A DNA stretch of 64,000 bases from DASVHS01 sp038244815 (GCA_038244815.1 JBBRTB010000004.1:62001-126000); one strand, 5' to 3'; positions 7,079 to 16,128 are shown, numbered from the stretch's first letter. Notes: generated from the letters alone by a model not told the origin. Translations and numbers: made by a program.

Positions 7079-9769
7079 GTGACCTCCGGAGTCGATCCGG
7101 GCTCGCGCCTCGGCCCCTATGAACTCGTCTCGCGAATCGGGGCGGGCGGCATGGGCGAGGTGTGGAAGGCGAAGGACACGCGGCTCGACCGGAGCGTGGC
7201 CATCAAGGTGCTTCCGGGGGAGCTGGCATCCGACGCGCAGTTCCGCGTCCGCTTCGAGCGCGAGGCGCGGACGATTTCGCAGCTCAATCATCCACACATC
7301 TGCGTTGTGCACGACGTGGGCGAGGTTGCGAAGAGCGGCGATCCTGACGGTACTCCGGTCCATTACCTCGTCATGGAGCTGTTGGAAGGAGAATCCCTTG
7401 CAGCGCGCCTGTCGCGTGGGCCGCTCCCGCTGGAGCAGGTGCTCCGGATAGGGGCGCAGATTGCCGAGGCGCTCGATGCGGCGCATCGGCACGGAATCGT
7501 CCATCGCGACCTGAAACCGGCGAACGTGATGCTGACGAAGTCGGGGGCGAAGCTGCTCGACTTCGGCCTGGCCAGAACGGCACACGTTGCCCGATTGGGA
7601 GGCGAGCATGCCGCGACGATCGCGCGCGGCGGAGCCAGCGATTCTCCGGACGGTGCCCGTCCCGATCCCCTCACCGCGGAGGGGACGATCGTCGGGACAT
7701 TCCAGTACATGGCGCCCGAGCAGCTCGAAGGTTCCGCGACTGACGCCCGCACAGACATCTTCGCCCTCGGCGATGTCCTCTACGAGATGGCGACGGGACA
7801 TCGCGCATTCGACGGAAAGACGAGGACGAGCATCATCGCAGCGATCGTCGACCGCGATCCCCCTTCCATGCAGCAGTTCCAGCCGCTCACGCCGCCGGCG
7901 TTCGAGCACCTGGTGGCGCGATGCCTGGCCAAGAATCCGGACGATCGCTGGCAGAGCGCGCACGACATCGCCGAGGAGCTGTCGTGGATCCGGGAGGCGG
8001 GCTCGCAGGCCGGCGTGGCCGCGCCGGTGGTGGCGCGCAAGCGATCGCGCGAGCGGCTGGCGTGGGTTCTGGCCGCGGCTTTCGCGGTCTCGCTCGGAGT
8101 CGTCAGCGCGGTGCTGATTCCGAAGGTGCGGCGCGCTTCACAGCCGTTCGTCGCCGACATCGCCGCGCCGCGCGGCGCGCGCTTCAATGCAACCGGCGAC
8201 TTTGGCGGGCCGCTCGTCTTGTCGCCCGACGGAACGCTGGCCGTCTTTTCCGTCACCGATGGATCGGGAAACCACCTGATGCTTCGGTCCCTGATCACGG
8301 GTGAGACGAAGGTCCTCGGCGGAACCGAGGGCGCGCGCTTCCCGTTCTGGTCGCCCGACAGCCGCCAGATCGGATTCTTCATGGCGGCGCAGCTCGAGCG
8401 CGTCGACGTCACCGGAGGCGCGCCCGTTCCCATCTGTCATGTCGCCACGGCAAGAGGCGGGAGCTGGGGTGCCGGCGACGTCATCGTCTTCGCATCCGAC
8501 GCGCAGTCGCCGATCTCCAGAGTCGCGGCCGGCGGCGGCGCACCGGTCGACGTGACGAAGGTCGACCCGTCGCAACACTCCAGCCACCGATGGCCGTCGT
8601 TTCTTCCCGACGGGAAACGGTTCCTCTACCTGGCCTGCAATCACCTCGATCCGAGCGGAAGCGTGAACGCGATCTATGTGGGATCGGTCGATGGAGCGGC
8701 GCCACGGATGATTCTGCGCAGCGCTTCCAACGCCGTGTACGCGGACGGGTACCTCCTCTTCAACCGCGGGCAGACGCTCTACGCGCAGAAGCTGAAGGAC
8801 GATCTGTCGCCCGACGGAGAGCCGGTGGCCATCGCGCAGGACGCGATGTACGACCCCGGCATCTGGCGCGGCGCGTTCTCAGTCAGCCGGGACGGGCGCC
8901 TCTCGTATCACTCCGGCCCGCCCGCGGTGCTCTCGAAGCTTTTGTGGATGGACCGTCACGGCACGGTCATCGGAACCGCGGGCGACCCGAATTCGTACTG
9001 GGACTTCAGCTTCTCGCCGGACCGGAAAAAGGTCCTGTTGTCGATGGGCGACCCGCAGAGAGACTTCTGGGTTCAGGACCTGGAGCGCAACTCGCGAACG
9101 AAGATCACGATCAGTGGATTGGCCAATCTGTCCGTCTGGTCGCCGGACAGCGCGGGGATCTATGTCGATGTGTGGCGAAGCGGCGAGAGCGTACTCCTGG
9201 CCAAGCGGATCGCAGGCGGAGAGAGGGTTCTCGGCCGCGGCCCGGGAATCTTCAGTCCGCGCGCCGTGTCGCCCGACGGGAAGACGCTGATTCTCGAGAC
9301 CGACGGGCTGATCGAGCGCTTTCCGCTCGATCAGCCCGGAAAGCCGGTCCCGATCGTACGGTCCGAAGTTCCGTTGCCCGCACCGTCGATTTCGCCGAAC
9401 GGGAAATGGCTCGCGTACGCCGCGAACGAGACGGGCCGCTCTGAAGTCTTCGTGATCTCGCTCGCCAGGCCGGAGCTGAAGTGGCAGGTCTCGTCGAACG
9501 GCGGCCAGTGGCCGCGATGGAGGAGCGGCGGGAAGGAGATGTACTTCGTCGACATGGCGAACCACGTCATGGCGACCCCGGTGCTGGAACGGGGAGACGA
9601 TCTGACGTTCGGCTCGCCCGAGGCGCTATTCGAAGCGCAGTTCCGGACCGCGGCGCTGCCGTACGACGTCACCGCCGACGGGCAGAAGTTTCTCGTGAAC
9701 GTCATGGAGGACCATGAGCCCCCCACGGTGGTGATCCTCAATGACTGGAAGACCCGGCTGGTGCGCTGA
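7079..9769 (+). CDS. transmembrane Ser/Thr protein kinase with C-terminal TolB/PD40-like propeller
   Basis: An 896-residue receptor-type kinase. The kinase domain (about residues 12-305) has the glycine loop GAGGMGEV (21-28), VAIKVL with K43, VHRDLKPANV (HRD 142-144), DFG at 161-163 and YMAPEQL. The activation segment between DFG and APE is long (about 50 residues). One membrane helix follows (WVLAAAFAVSLGVVSAVLIP, about 327-346). The exported remainder holds repeated LSPDGT / WSPDSRQ / FSPDRKK / VSPDGKT motifs typical of PD40/TolB-like beta-propeller repeats. Such fusions are common in Acidobacteriota and probably sense a ligand outside the membrane. The start is GTG. Its substrate is unknown; FHA proteins at 47.3 and 53.6 kb are possible partners. 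Confidence 0.92.
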   Translation: MTSGVDPGSRLGPYELVSRIGAGGMGEVWKAKDTRLDRSVAIKVLPGELASDAQFRVRFEREARTISQLNHPHICVVHDVGEVAKSGDPDGTPVHYLVMELLEGESLAARLSRGPLPLEQVLRIGAQIAEALDAAHRHGIVHRDLKPANVMLTKSGAKLLDFGLARTAHVARLGGEHAATIARGGASDSPDGARPDPLTAEGTIVGTFQYMAPEQLEGSATDARTDIFALGDVLYEMATGHRAFDGKTRTSIIAAIVDRDPPSMQQFQPLTPPAFEHLVARCLAKNPDDRWQSAHDIAEELSWIREAGSQAGVAAPVVARKRSRERLAWVLAAAFAVSLGVVSAVLIPKVRRASQPFVADIAAPRGARFNATGDFGGPLVLSPDGTLAVFSVTDGSGNHLMLRSLITGETKVLGGTEGARFPFWSPDSRQIGFFMAAQLERVDVTGGAPVPICHVATARGGSWGAGDVIVFASDAQSPISRVAAGGGAPVDVTKVDPSQHSSHRWPSFLPDGKRFLYLACNHLDPSGSVNAIYVGSVDGAAPRMILRSASNAVYADGYLLFNRGQTLYAQKLKDDLSPDGEPVAIAQDAMYDPGIWRGAFSVSRDGRLSYHSGPPAVLSKLLWMDRHGTVIGTAGDPNSYWDFSFSPDRKKVLLSMGDPQRDFWVQDLERNSRTKITISGLANLSVWSPDSAGIYVDVWRSGESVLLAKRIAGGERVLGRGPGIFSPRAVSPDGKTLILETDGLIERFPLDQPGKPVPIVRSEVPLPAPSISPNGKWLAYAANETGRSEVFVISLARPELKWQVSSNGGQWPRWRSGGKEMYFVDMANHVMATPVLERGDDLTFGSPEALFEAQFRTAALPYDVTADGQKFLVNVMEDHEPPTVVILNDWKTRLVR

Positions 9770-9829
9770 GGGGGGCACGCTTCCGCGTCGTCGAGCGACC
9801 GCAAAGCGCCGAGGCGGGGAAGCACCGAA

Positions 9830-9871
9830 CATGCTGCTGAGGAATCCAAGCGCGAGCGACTGGGCGCCCAG
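9830..9871 (-). repeat. 42-bp remnant similar to part of the 5'-nucleotidase gene
   Basis: This stretch matches 5274-5315 at 38 of 42 positions. Read on the minus strand it encodes LGAQSLALGFLSSM against LGTQPLALGFLSSM in the nucleotidase. It lies between the kinase stop and the FN3 gene stop, with no further open frame. Likely a trace of a lost paralogue or of a past duplication. Confidence 0.5.
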
Positions 9872-9899
9872 TCAGTGCAGGGACGCCGGTGCTCCCGTC

Positions 9900-11489
9900 C
9901 TATTTCAAGCGATCGCGCAACTGCTGGAAATCGACGAAGGTGATCGGCCCGCCTACGACGGGCGTGGTGGCCCAGGAGGAGTTAAAGCCAAAGAGCACGC
10001 CCATCGCGGAATCGTATTGGTTGCGCAGTTCCAGAATGTGAACTGCTTTCACCTTGAGCCCGGGCGCCGCCGTGTCGGTGAACGTCGCTGGACCCTGGTT
10101 GGCCAGCGCGCGCACCGCGGTGATGGCCGTGCGCAGCTGGGTCAGATGCGCCAGCTTGATGACCGTCGTGAATTCAACCAGGCGGTCATCACTGTAGATG
10201 ACTGTGGTGGCCAGGTCGGCCTGGCTGAGCGGCGAGGTTCCCGCCGCGTTGACGGAAGCAACCTTGTAGAGATAGGCGCTGCTCGCTAGAGCAGTCGTGT
10301 CGGTGTAGCTCGTCCCGTTGCTCGTTCCGATATTCGTATAGGTGACGGAGGATAAAGGACCCGAGCGCCAGATCTGATACGACGTCGCGCCGCTCACCCC
10401 GTACCAGGTAACCGTGACCTGCGTCGGTGTCGCGGGCGTCGCACTGACCCCCCAGGGCGCCGCCGGTATGGTGACGGTGCCGGTGGTGGTGAACGTCTGG
10501 TCCGCGCCCAGCGCCGTCGACCCTGCGCCGTACGTGTAACGTCCGCGCCAGTGATACAGAGTGCCCGGGCTCAGACCAGACCAATCGGCGTAGTACTCCC
10601 AGTCCCCTGCCGGAACGGCATTTCCGGCGGTTGAAGTGTCGTACGTCGAGGACGTCAGACCGATGTCGAAATAGATCAATCCAGTTATGCCCAGATTGTG
10701 GACGTCGGTGAACGTCCGCGCCGTGGTGTTGGTAATGAGCGTAGTCGGGGTCGGCGGGTAGCCCACCGTCGGGCTACTGGTGTTCGCCCCCACCTGGTAC
10801 GTTACAAAAGGTGTCGCCCACGGATTGCTCCAGCCGTCGGCCGTATCGACACGCGAATACAACGTGACGAAGCCGGGAGAACTGGAGGAGACGGGAACTT
10901 TGATCTCAATCGATCCGCCCGACGCGGTCAGCGGCCAGATCCCGAGGTTGTAACCGCTTGCGCCGGAGAGCGAGGTCCCGAAGGACAGGAATTGGGCGCA
11001 ACCCGTCGTTGTGGCGACGCCGTTCTTGTAGCACACCACAGGATTGGTTCCGCTGATCGCCAGGCTCGTGTTCGCCGGAAGGATCAGCCAGGGTTGCACG
11101 TAGACGCCGCTGCAGGCTGCCACGTCCTGGACGTAAACATCGGTGTAGTAGACATCGCCGACTTTCGGGATTGCCGGAGTTGGAGTCGGATCGCCGTAAT
11201 AGGAAACGAACGAGCCGGTTATGTAGTTGAAGCTGAATCCTCCGCCGAACAAAAGGCAATCAAAGTCGGAGGTGTTGACGAGGGTCCCCGAATGCCAGCC
11301 GAGGGCATCGGATGCGGGCCGCAGATTCTTCGGCCCGGTCGCGGATCCCGCCATGCCCGCGGGCGGCTCGGCAACGGACGTGGTTGTGGGAATGGCCCCG
11401 ACCAGGCCCGATTTTGATCTCTGAGCCAGCGCGCCAGAGGCGAGCGCAGCACAGGCGAACGATACGACCAGACAGCGAGGGAATCTCAT
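9900..11489 (-). CDS. secreted fibronectin type III domain protein
   Basis: A 529-residue exported protein of unknown function. The signal peptide is MRFPRCLVVSFACAALASGALAQ. The middle and C-terminal parts are rich in Ser, Thr, Gly and Tyr. Residues roughly 345-440 form a fibronectin type III module (PAAPWGVSATPATPTQVTV, then SGATSYQIWRSG, then YLYKVASVNAAG). The last 80 residues (FTTVIKLAHLTQLRTAITAVR, KAVHILELRNQYD, FVDFQQLRDRLK) form helical repeats that could be an attachment or sorting region. AAGGAG lies 5 nt before the ATG. An 18-bp perfect palindrome lies just upstream. No catalytic motif is seen; an adhesive or surface role is a guess. Confidence 0.7.
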   Translation of the reverse strand: MRFPRCLVVSFACAALASGALAQRSKSGLVGAIPTTTSVAEPPAGMAGSATGPKNLRPASDALGWHSGTLVNTSDFDCLLFGGGFSFNYITGSFVSYYGDPTPTPAIPKVGDVYYTDVYVQDVAACSGVYVQPWLILPANTSLAISGTNPVVCYKNGVATTTGCAQFLSFGTSLSGASGYNLGIWPLTASGGSIEIKVPVSSSSPGFVTLYSRVDTADGWSNPWATPFVTYQVGANTSSPTVGYPPTPTTLITNTTARTFTDVHNLGITGLIYFDIGLTSSTYDTSTAGNAVPAGDWEYYADWSGLSPGTLYHWRGRYTYGAGSTALGADQTFTTTGTVTIPAAPWGVSATPATPTQVTVTWYGVSGATSYQIWRSGPLSSVTYTNIGTSNGTSYTDTTALASSAYLYKVASVNAAGTSPLSQADLATTVIYSDDRLVEFTTVIKLAHLTQLRTAITAVRALANQGPATFTDTAAPGLKVKAVHILELRNQYDSAMGVLFGFNSSWATTPVVGGPITFVDFQQLRDRLK

Positions 11490-11504
11490 CGGGCTCCTTC
11501 GGCA

Positions 11505-11522
11505 CGAACGGCATGCCGTTCG
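11505..11522. promoter_or_regulatory. 18-bp perfect palindrome upstream of the FN3 gene
   Basis: CGAACGGCATGCCGTTCG is fully self-complementary and sits 16 bp before the start codon of the secreted FN3 gene, directly upstream of its ribosome-binding sequence. It may be an operator or a 5' leader hairpin. No second copy was noticed in the window. Confidence 0.4.
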
Positions 11523-11729
11523 CGAATCGACTCGTCCCTCGCCTTCGAGAGTCGGGAGGGGCGACGCGAGGTTTTTCAGTAGTCAGGAACGCGCTAACTA
11601 TACGCGCTATTTGCCGGCCGTTACTGTTTGACGGGTGACGCCGTGCGGAGAGTGCCAACTTTTCGATGCCGTCACCAGAAGTCGCGTCATTTCGGCCGTG
11701 GCACGGTCCTCAGCTTGCCGCTGAAGGAG

Positions 11730-12203
11730 CTAACTTTTCGGCTTCTCGATTCGCTTGTGCACGTCGGGAACGGTCATCATCGCTGCTGAGCCGTACCACA
11801 CCGTCAGATCAGGGATGAACACACCTGCCTTGACAGCCGGATCCAGCATGACCAGCTTCTCTGCTTCTTCGATCGTGGTGACATTGAACACGTAGAGACC
11901 GCGCCAGGCTTTGTCGTTCGTTCCGAAAGGGCCGGCCACCGCGAGTTTTCCTTCCTCGCTGAGCCGTCCGATGTTCGCGAAATGACCGGCGAAGATTTCC
12001 TTTCGCTCTTCGCCCTTGATCTCGGCATCCTTCGGGCCCGTCTTGAGAATGCAGAGAACGTACGTCTTCATGCCGCGTTCATCGGCACCGAGTCGCTTCG
12101 CAAGTGCAGCGTCAAACCCACGCTCCTCGGCTGTCATGACCGCGGTGATGGCGATGAGCGCGAGGACGATCAGAGAGACGCGCGTAGTCTTCACGATGAC
12201 CAC
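11730..12203 (-). CDS. exported YciI-like protein
   Basis: A 157-residue protein with an N-terminal hydrophobic segment (VSLIVLALIAITAVMT) consistent with a signal peptide or anchor. The body fits the YCII-related dimeric alpha-beta barrel fold: KTYVLCILKTGPKD, then the helix GHFANIGRLSEEGKLAVAG, then FGTNDKAWRGLYVFNVTTIEEAE and VMLDPAVKAGVF. Cytoplasmic YciI proteins are about 95 residues; this one carries an added leader and a short C-terminal tail. Biochemical role unknown for most members. The start is GTG at 12203 with no clear ribosome site, so it could lie slightly inside. It stands alone. Confidence 0.7.
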   Translation of the reverse strand: MVIVKTTRVSLIVLALIAITAVMTAEERGFDAALAKRLGADERGMKTYVLCILKTGPKDAEIKGEERKEIFAGHFANIGRLSEEGKLAVAGPFGTNDKAWRGLYVFNVTTIEEAEKLVMLDPAVKAGVFIPDLTVWYGSAAMMTVPDVHKRIEKPKS

Positions 12204-12245
12204 TATACCCAGTGTTCGGATCGAGACTCGAGCTTGAGATGCGCG

Positions 12246-12518
12246 TCACTTCGGCCGTCGCACGGTCCTCACCTTCCCGCTGCCGGCGCCTCCGCAGAAA
12301 AACTGATCGGCGCCATCGGACTCGAGGCCGGAAACCTGGACTCCGGGCGGCTTCTCCAGTTGCTCGACGACTTCGCCGGTTCGCGGATCGATCCGCCGCA
12401 GCTCGCTTTCACCTCCCTCCCAGGTCGCGTGCCAGAGATCTCCGTCCAGCGCCCGCCTGAGTGTCGAGCCGGAGGCGCACGGATTTGCGTCCGGACATTC
12501 GATCGTCACGAACGCCAC
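12246..12518 (-). pseudogene. C-terminal fragment of a beta-propeller (Vgb/glutamine cyclotransferase-like) protein
   Basis: A 90-residue frame with propeller-type blades: DGDLWHATWEGGESELRRID, then PRTGEVVEQLEKPPGVQVSG, then GLESDGADQFFCGGAGSGKV. The pattern of repeated DG-x-LW and DP-x-TGEV blades suggests the tail of a streptogramin-lyase-like or glutaminyl-cyclotransferase-like propeller of about 300 residues. The upstream blades are absent; the sequence on that side belongs to another damaged gene. It has no recognisable start signal and is most likely a remnant. Confidence 0.45.
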
Positions 12519-12559
12519 CCCTCATGTCGGCCGCGCGGTGGTGATCAATCTCGACGGGA

Positions 12560-13152
12560 TTGGGGAAGGGATCGGATCTGGGGACCACGATGGTCGCCGT
12601 ACTGCTCCACGAGGCCTCGCATGTGCGGCAGACCGGCGCGTACGGCCGGCGCCTCGGCGCCTTGATCGAGAAGTACTCACTGCCGGACTCATTCAACGAT
12701 GACGCGGTCCAGCTTCGCTTCAAGGAAGACCCTGCATTTGCAGCGTCCGTGGAGAAGGAAACGGAGCTGTTTCTCGCGGCGGCCGGTGCTGGGGACTTCG
12801 CTGAAGCCAAGCGCCTGGCAGGAGAGGCATGCGATCTGATGCGCACCCGGCAGGCGCGATGGATGATCGGCGCCGACGCCTATCTGATCGAAGCCGAGGA
12901 CATCTGGCTGACGTTCGAAGGATCAGGACAGTGGGCCGCGTATCAGTCGGAGATCAACCGGCGTGAGGCAGGACTGCCGGCCGCCGATGTGATCCGCACC
13001 TCACGAGGGGCAAATGGTGGTCGCAGACGGAAGGGTTCGCTGTGGTCATGGCGCTCGATCGCAACGTGGGCCCGCCGTGGAAGCGCCACGCATTCGGTGA
13101 CGGCGCCCAGAGCGTGCTGGAGATGATGGACTCCGCGCTGGCACATCCGTAA
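12560..13152 (+). pseudogene. HExxH-containing hypothetical protein, frameshifted near its 3' end
   Basis: The first 145 or so residues read in one frame from a TTG at 12560 and contain VLLHEASHVRQ, an HExxH zinc-peptidase-like signature, then a helical stretch (DDAVQLRFKEDPAF, FEGSGQWAAYQS). Near 12990-13005 coherent protein moves to another frame, which gives LTRGKWWSQTEGFAVVMALD and continues to a stop at 13152 (end SVLEMMDSALAHP). A one-base deletion or two-base insertion would account for this. No second metal ligand is obvious. It may be a recent pseudogene or a sequencing error; family unknown. Confidence 0.5.
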
Positions 13153-13200
13153 GAGAGTTCTACCTCGTCACTAACAATGGCAGGCCCAGCGGAAGCTGCT

Positions 13201-13231
13201 CTTGACAAAGTCCAGCTTCAGAACTTATCTA
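13201..13231 (+). promoter_or_regulatory. candidate promoter of the PerR gene with a weak PerR-like box
   Basis: TTGACA at 13202-13207 is a consensus -35. A poor -10 follows 17-18 bp later (TTATCT/TATCTA, 13225-13231). The segment 13201-13215 keeps the GAC-N3-GTC core of the palindrome found before katG (10 of 15 positions match), so autoregulation is possible. Confidence 0.4.
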
Positions 13232-13243
13232 TGGGCTCCTCTC

Positions 13244-13651
13244 ATGAAGCCGGACGTTGCAGCCATTCTCGAAAAGCACGACATCCAGCCGTCGGCGCAG
13301 CGCGTTGCCCTCGCCGAGTACGTGCTGAAAACGACCGAGCACCCCTCCGCCGACAAAGTATGGGCGCGCGTTCAGGAGAATTTTCCGATGATCTCCCGGG
13401 CCACCGTGTACAACACGCTCAATCTCTTCGTGGAAAAAGGGCTGCTTCGGGAGTTGCATCTCGCTCCCGACTCGGTGCTCTTCGATCCAAACACCGGCCA
13501 CCATCATCACTTCATCGACGAAGACACCGGCAGGATCTATGACATCCCCTGGAATCAGATCGAGGTGAACAACGCCAAGCCTCTGCCGGGTTTCGAAGTT
13601 CGCGACTATCAGGTGGTCATGCGCGGCCGTCGGCGGCGAGCCCGAGGCTGA
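13244..13651 (+). CDS. perR: Fur-family peroxide regulator, PerR type
   Basis: A 135-residue metal-dependent repressor. The winged helix spans about residues 10-80, with the recognition helix around SRATVYNTLNLFVEKGLL. The metal-sensing hinge is HHHHF (86-90) with D100 following. The protein has no cysteine at all, so the CxxC structural zinc site of classical Fur/PerR is absent, as described for some other PerR proteins. It lies directly upstream of katG, with a palindromic box between, which argues for peroxide control. ATG 13244 is chosen because family members begin a few residues before ILEKHDIQPSAQR; a TTG at 13202 would add 14 residues but coincides with the -35. Confidence 0.85.
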   Translation: MKPDVAAILEKHDIQPSAQRVALAEYVLKTTEHPSADKVWARVQENFPMISRATVYNTLNLFVEKGLLRELHLAPDSVLFDPNTGHHHHFIDEDTGRIYDIPWNQIEVNNAKPLPGFEVRDYQVVMRGRRRRARG

Positions 13652-13673
13652 ATTCTCTTTTTTTCTCCGGATC

Positions 13674-13688
13674 TTAGACAACGTCTAA
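13674..13688. promoter_or_regulatory. PerR-type operator upstream of katG
   Basis: TTAGACAACGTCTAA is an inverted repeat, TTAGAC-N3-GTCTAA, of the 15-bp size expected for PerR boxes. It lies between the PerR gene stop and the katG start, 49 bp before katG. A weaker relative is found at 13201-13215. Confidence 0.7.
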
Positions 13689-13736
13689 AGAGCGACGAAC
13701 ATCAACCGCAAACCACACCAAGAGGAGAAGAACGAC

Positions 13737-15989
13737 GTGCCCGACAAGCAACACACAAAGAGCGCCAGCGAAAGCGAGAACCCTGTCATTCCCTCACCGA
13801 CTCCCAAGAAGGGCCGGCCCAGGACGAACAAGGACTGGTGGCCGAATCAACTGGACCTTTCGGTGCTCCACACTCACTCACACCTGTCCAATCCGATGGA
13901 AGAGGACTTCGACTACGCAAAACAGTTCAAGTCCCTCGATCTCGATGCGCTGAAGAAGGACCTCATCTCGATGATGACGACCTCGCAGGAGTGGTGGCCG
14001 GCCGACTACGGACACTACGGACCGTTATTCATCCGTATGTCGTGGCATGCCGCCGGGACGTATCGCATCTCCGACGGCCGCGGCGGCGGCGGCGACGGCC
14101 AGCAGCGCTTCGCTCCGATCAACAGCTGGCCCGACAACGCCAACCTCGACAAAGCGCGCCGGTTGCTCTGGCCGATCAAGAAAAAGTACGGCCGGAAGGT
14201 CTCCTGGGCCGACCTCCTGGTCCTGGCAGGCAATGTGGCCATGGAATCGATGGGGTTCAAGACATTCGGCTTCGGCTTCGGGCGCCCCGACGTCTGGGAA
14301 CCCGAGGACATCTTCTGGGGTCCTGAAGACACCTGGCTGGGAGACGAGCGCTATAGCGGCGACCGTGATCTCGCCAAGCCGTTCGGTGCCGTGCAGATGG
14401 GCCTGATCTACGTGAACCCCGAAGGGCCCTACGGCAACCCCGATCCGCTCGCTGCCGCCCGCGACATTCGCGAGACCTTCGCCCGCATGGCCATGAACGA
14501 CGAGGAGACGCTTGCGCTCATCGTCGGCGGCCACACGTTCGGCAAGACTCATGGTGCTGCCCCGGCCGGTAAACACATCGGTCCGGAGCCGGAGGGCAGC
14601 CCCATCGAGGAGCAGGGCCTCGGCTGGAAGAACAAATACGGCAGCGGCAAGGGCGACGACACGATCACCAGCGGTCTCGAGGGCGCGTGGACCAACAACC
14701 CCACCAAGTGGGACAACGGGTTCCTCGAGAATCTATACAAGTACGAGTGGGAGCTGACGAAGAGCCCCGCCGGTGCGCATCAGTGGACTCCGAAAAATCC
14801 CGAGGCCAAAGGCACCGTGCCGGATGCCCACGATCCGTCGAAGCGGCAAGCGCCGATGATGCTGACGACGGATCTCTCCCTGAAGATGGATCCGATCTAC
14901 GCGCCGATCGCAAAGCGCTTCCACGAGCATCCCGACCAGCTCGCCGACGCATTCGCCAGGGCGTGGTTCAAGCTGCTGCACCGCGACATGGGTCCCCGGT
15001 CGCGCTACCTCGGGCCGTGGGTTCCGGAGCCGCAGTTGTGGCAGGACCCGGTCCCGGATGCCGATCATGAGCTGATCGGCGAGCAGGACATGGCCGCGCT
15101 CAAGAAGAAGATCCTCGCCGCTGGTCTGTCGATCCCGGAGCTCGTCTCCACGGCCTGGGGCGCGGCCGCCAGCTTCCGGCGCACCGACAAGCGCGGCGGT
15201 GCGAACGGAGCACGGATCCGCCTCGCGCCGCAGAAGGATTGGGAGTCGAACGAGCCGCCCCGGCTGGCAAAGGTGCTGAAGGCGCTCGAACAGATCCAGA
15301 AGGACTTCAACAAATCACAGAGCGGCGGCAAGAAGGTCTCGCTGGCCGATCTCATCGTCCTCGGCGGAAACGCCGCTGTCGAGCAGGCCGCCAGCAAAGC
15401 CGGGCAGGAAATCACGGTGCCGTTCGCGCCAGGTCGCACGGACGCCTCGCAGGAGCAGACCGACGTCGACTCGTTCGAAGTGCTCGAACCGCCCGGCGAC
15501 GGGTTCCGCAACTACAGGCGAGCGGGAGACCCGCTGTCGCCGGAGACCCGTCTGCTGGACCGCGCCAACCTGTTGAAGCTGACCGCGCCAGAGATGACGG
15601 TTCTCGTGGGAGGCATGCGTGCTCTGGACGCCAACTTCGGCCAGTCGAAACATGGCGTCTTCACCGACCGGCCCGGGACGCTGACCAACGACTTCTTCGT
15701 GAACCTTCTGGACAGCAACACGGCGTGGAGACCATCGGCCGCGGATGCGACGGTGTACGAGGGTCGCGATCGCGCCACGGGTAAGACGAGGTGGACGGCC
15801 ACGGCCGCCGACCTCGTCTTCGGCGCACACTCGCAGCTCCGGGCGCTGGCGGAGGTCTACGCCAGCGACGACGCCAAGGAGAAGTTCGTCCGTGACTTCG
15901 CCGCTGCATGGAACAAGGTCATGAATCTCGATCGCTACGACCTTGTCGCCAGGGGCAACGGCGCGCGCGCGGCCGCGGCCGGTCGCTAG
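13737..15989 (+). CDS. katG: catalase-peroxidase KatG
   Basis: A bifunctional heme enzyme of 750 residues that removes hydrogen peroxide. The distal site is RMSWHAAGTYR (R100, W103, H104). Tyr225 (GLIYVNPEGP) and Met251 (ARMAMND) complete the Trp-Tyr-Met crosslink needed for catalase activity. The proximal heme ligand is H266 in VGGHTFGK. The C-terminal duplicated domain is present, so the length is normal. Residues 1-40 are a polar extension ending KDWWPNQLDL. The GTG start is preceded by AGGAG about 9 nt upstream. The PerR box directly upstream and the adjacent perR indicate peroxide induction. A strong hairpin follows the stop. Confidence 0.98.
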   Translation: MPDKQHTKSASESENPVIPSPTPKKGRPRTNKDWWPNQLDLSVLHTHSHLSNPMEEDFDYAKQFKSLDLDALKKDLISMMTTSQEWWPADYGHYGPLFIRMSWHAAGTYRISDGRGGGGDGQQRFAPINSWPDNANLDKARRLLWPIKKKYGRKVSWADLLVLAGNVAMESMGFKTFGFGFGRPDVWEPEDIFWGPEDTWLGDERYSGDRDLAKPFGAVQMGLIYVNPEGPYGNPDPLAAARDIRETFARMAMNDEETLALIVGGHTFGKTHGAAPAGKHIGPEPEGSPIEEQGLGWKNKYGSGKGDDTITSGLEGAWTNNPTKWDNGFLENLYKYEWELTKSPAGAHQWTPKNPEAKGTVPDAHDPSKRQAPMMLTTDLSLKMDPIYAPIAKRFHEHPDQLADAFARAWFKLLHRDMGPRSRYLGPWVPEPQLWQDPVPDADHELIGEQDMAALKKKILAAGLSIPELVSTAWGAAASFRRTDKRGGANGARIRLAPQKDWESNEPPRLAKVLKALEQIQKDFNKSQSGGKKVSLADLIVLGGNAAVEQAASKAGQEITVPFAPGRTDASQEQTDVDSFEVLEPPGDGFRNYRRAGDPLSPETRLLDRANLLKLTAPEMTVLVGGMRALDANFGQSKHGVFTDRPGTLTNDFFVNLLDSNTAWRPSAADATVYEGRDRATGKTRWTATAADLVFGAHSQLRALAEVYASDDAKEKFVRDFAAAWNKVMNLDRYDLVARGNGARAAAAGR

Positions 15990-16014
15990 GTTCGTTCACC
16001 GGAAGCACGAAACA

Positions 16015-16044
16015 GGCGCGGGCGATCCCAGGGTGGATCGCCCG
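16015..16044 (+). terminator. stem-loop downstream of katG
   Basis: CGCGGGCGATCC pairs perfectly with GGATCGCCCGCG around a 6-nt loop, 26 bp after the katG stop. There is no T-run afterwards, so it may end transcription inefficiently or protect the 3' end of the mRNA. Confidence 0.6.
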
Positions 16045-16128
16045 CGTGATCCCCGCGTCAGGGCTGACCTTCATGCAGGATTACCTTGACGCTTAGCAGG
16101 CAGACCGCGCGACCGGGATTCCATCGGA

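Noticed and set aside
12982..13150. Programmed frameshift in the HExxH gene
   Set aside because: No slippery heptamer followed by a stem was recognised at 12980-13010; simple mutation or sequencing error is a better explanation.
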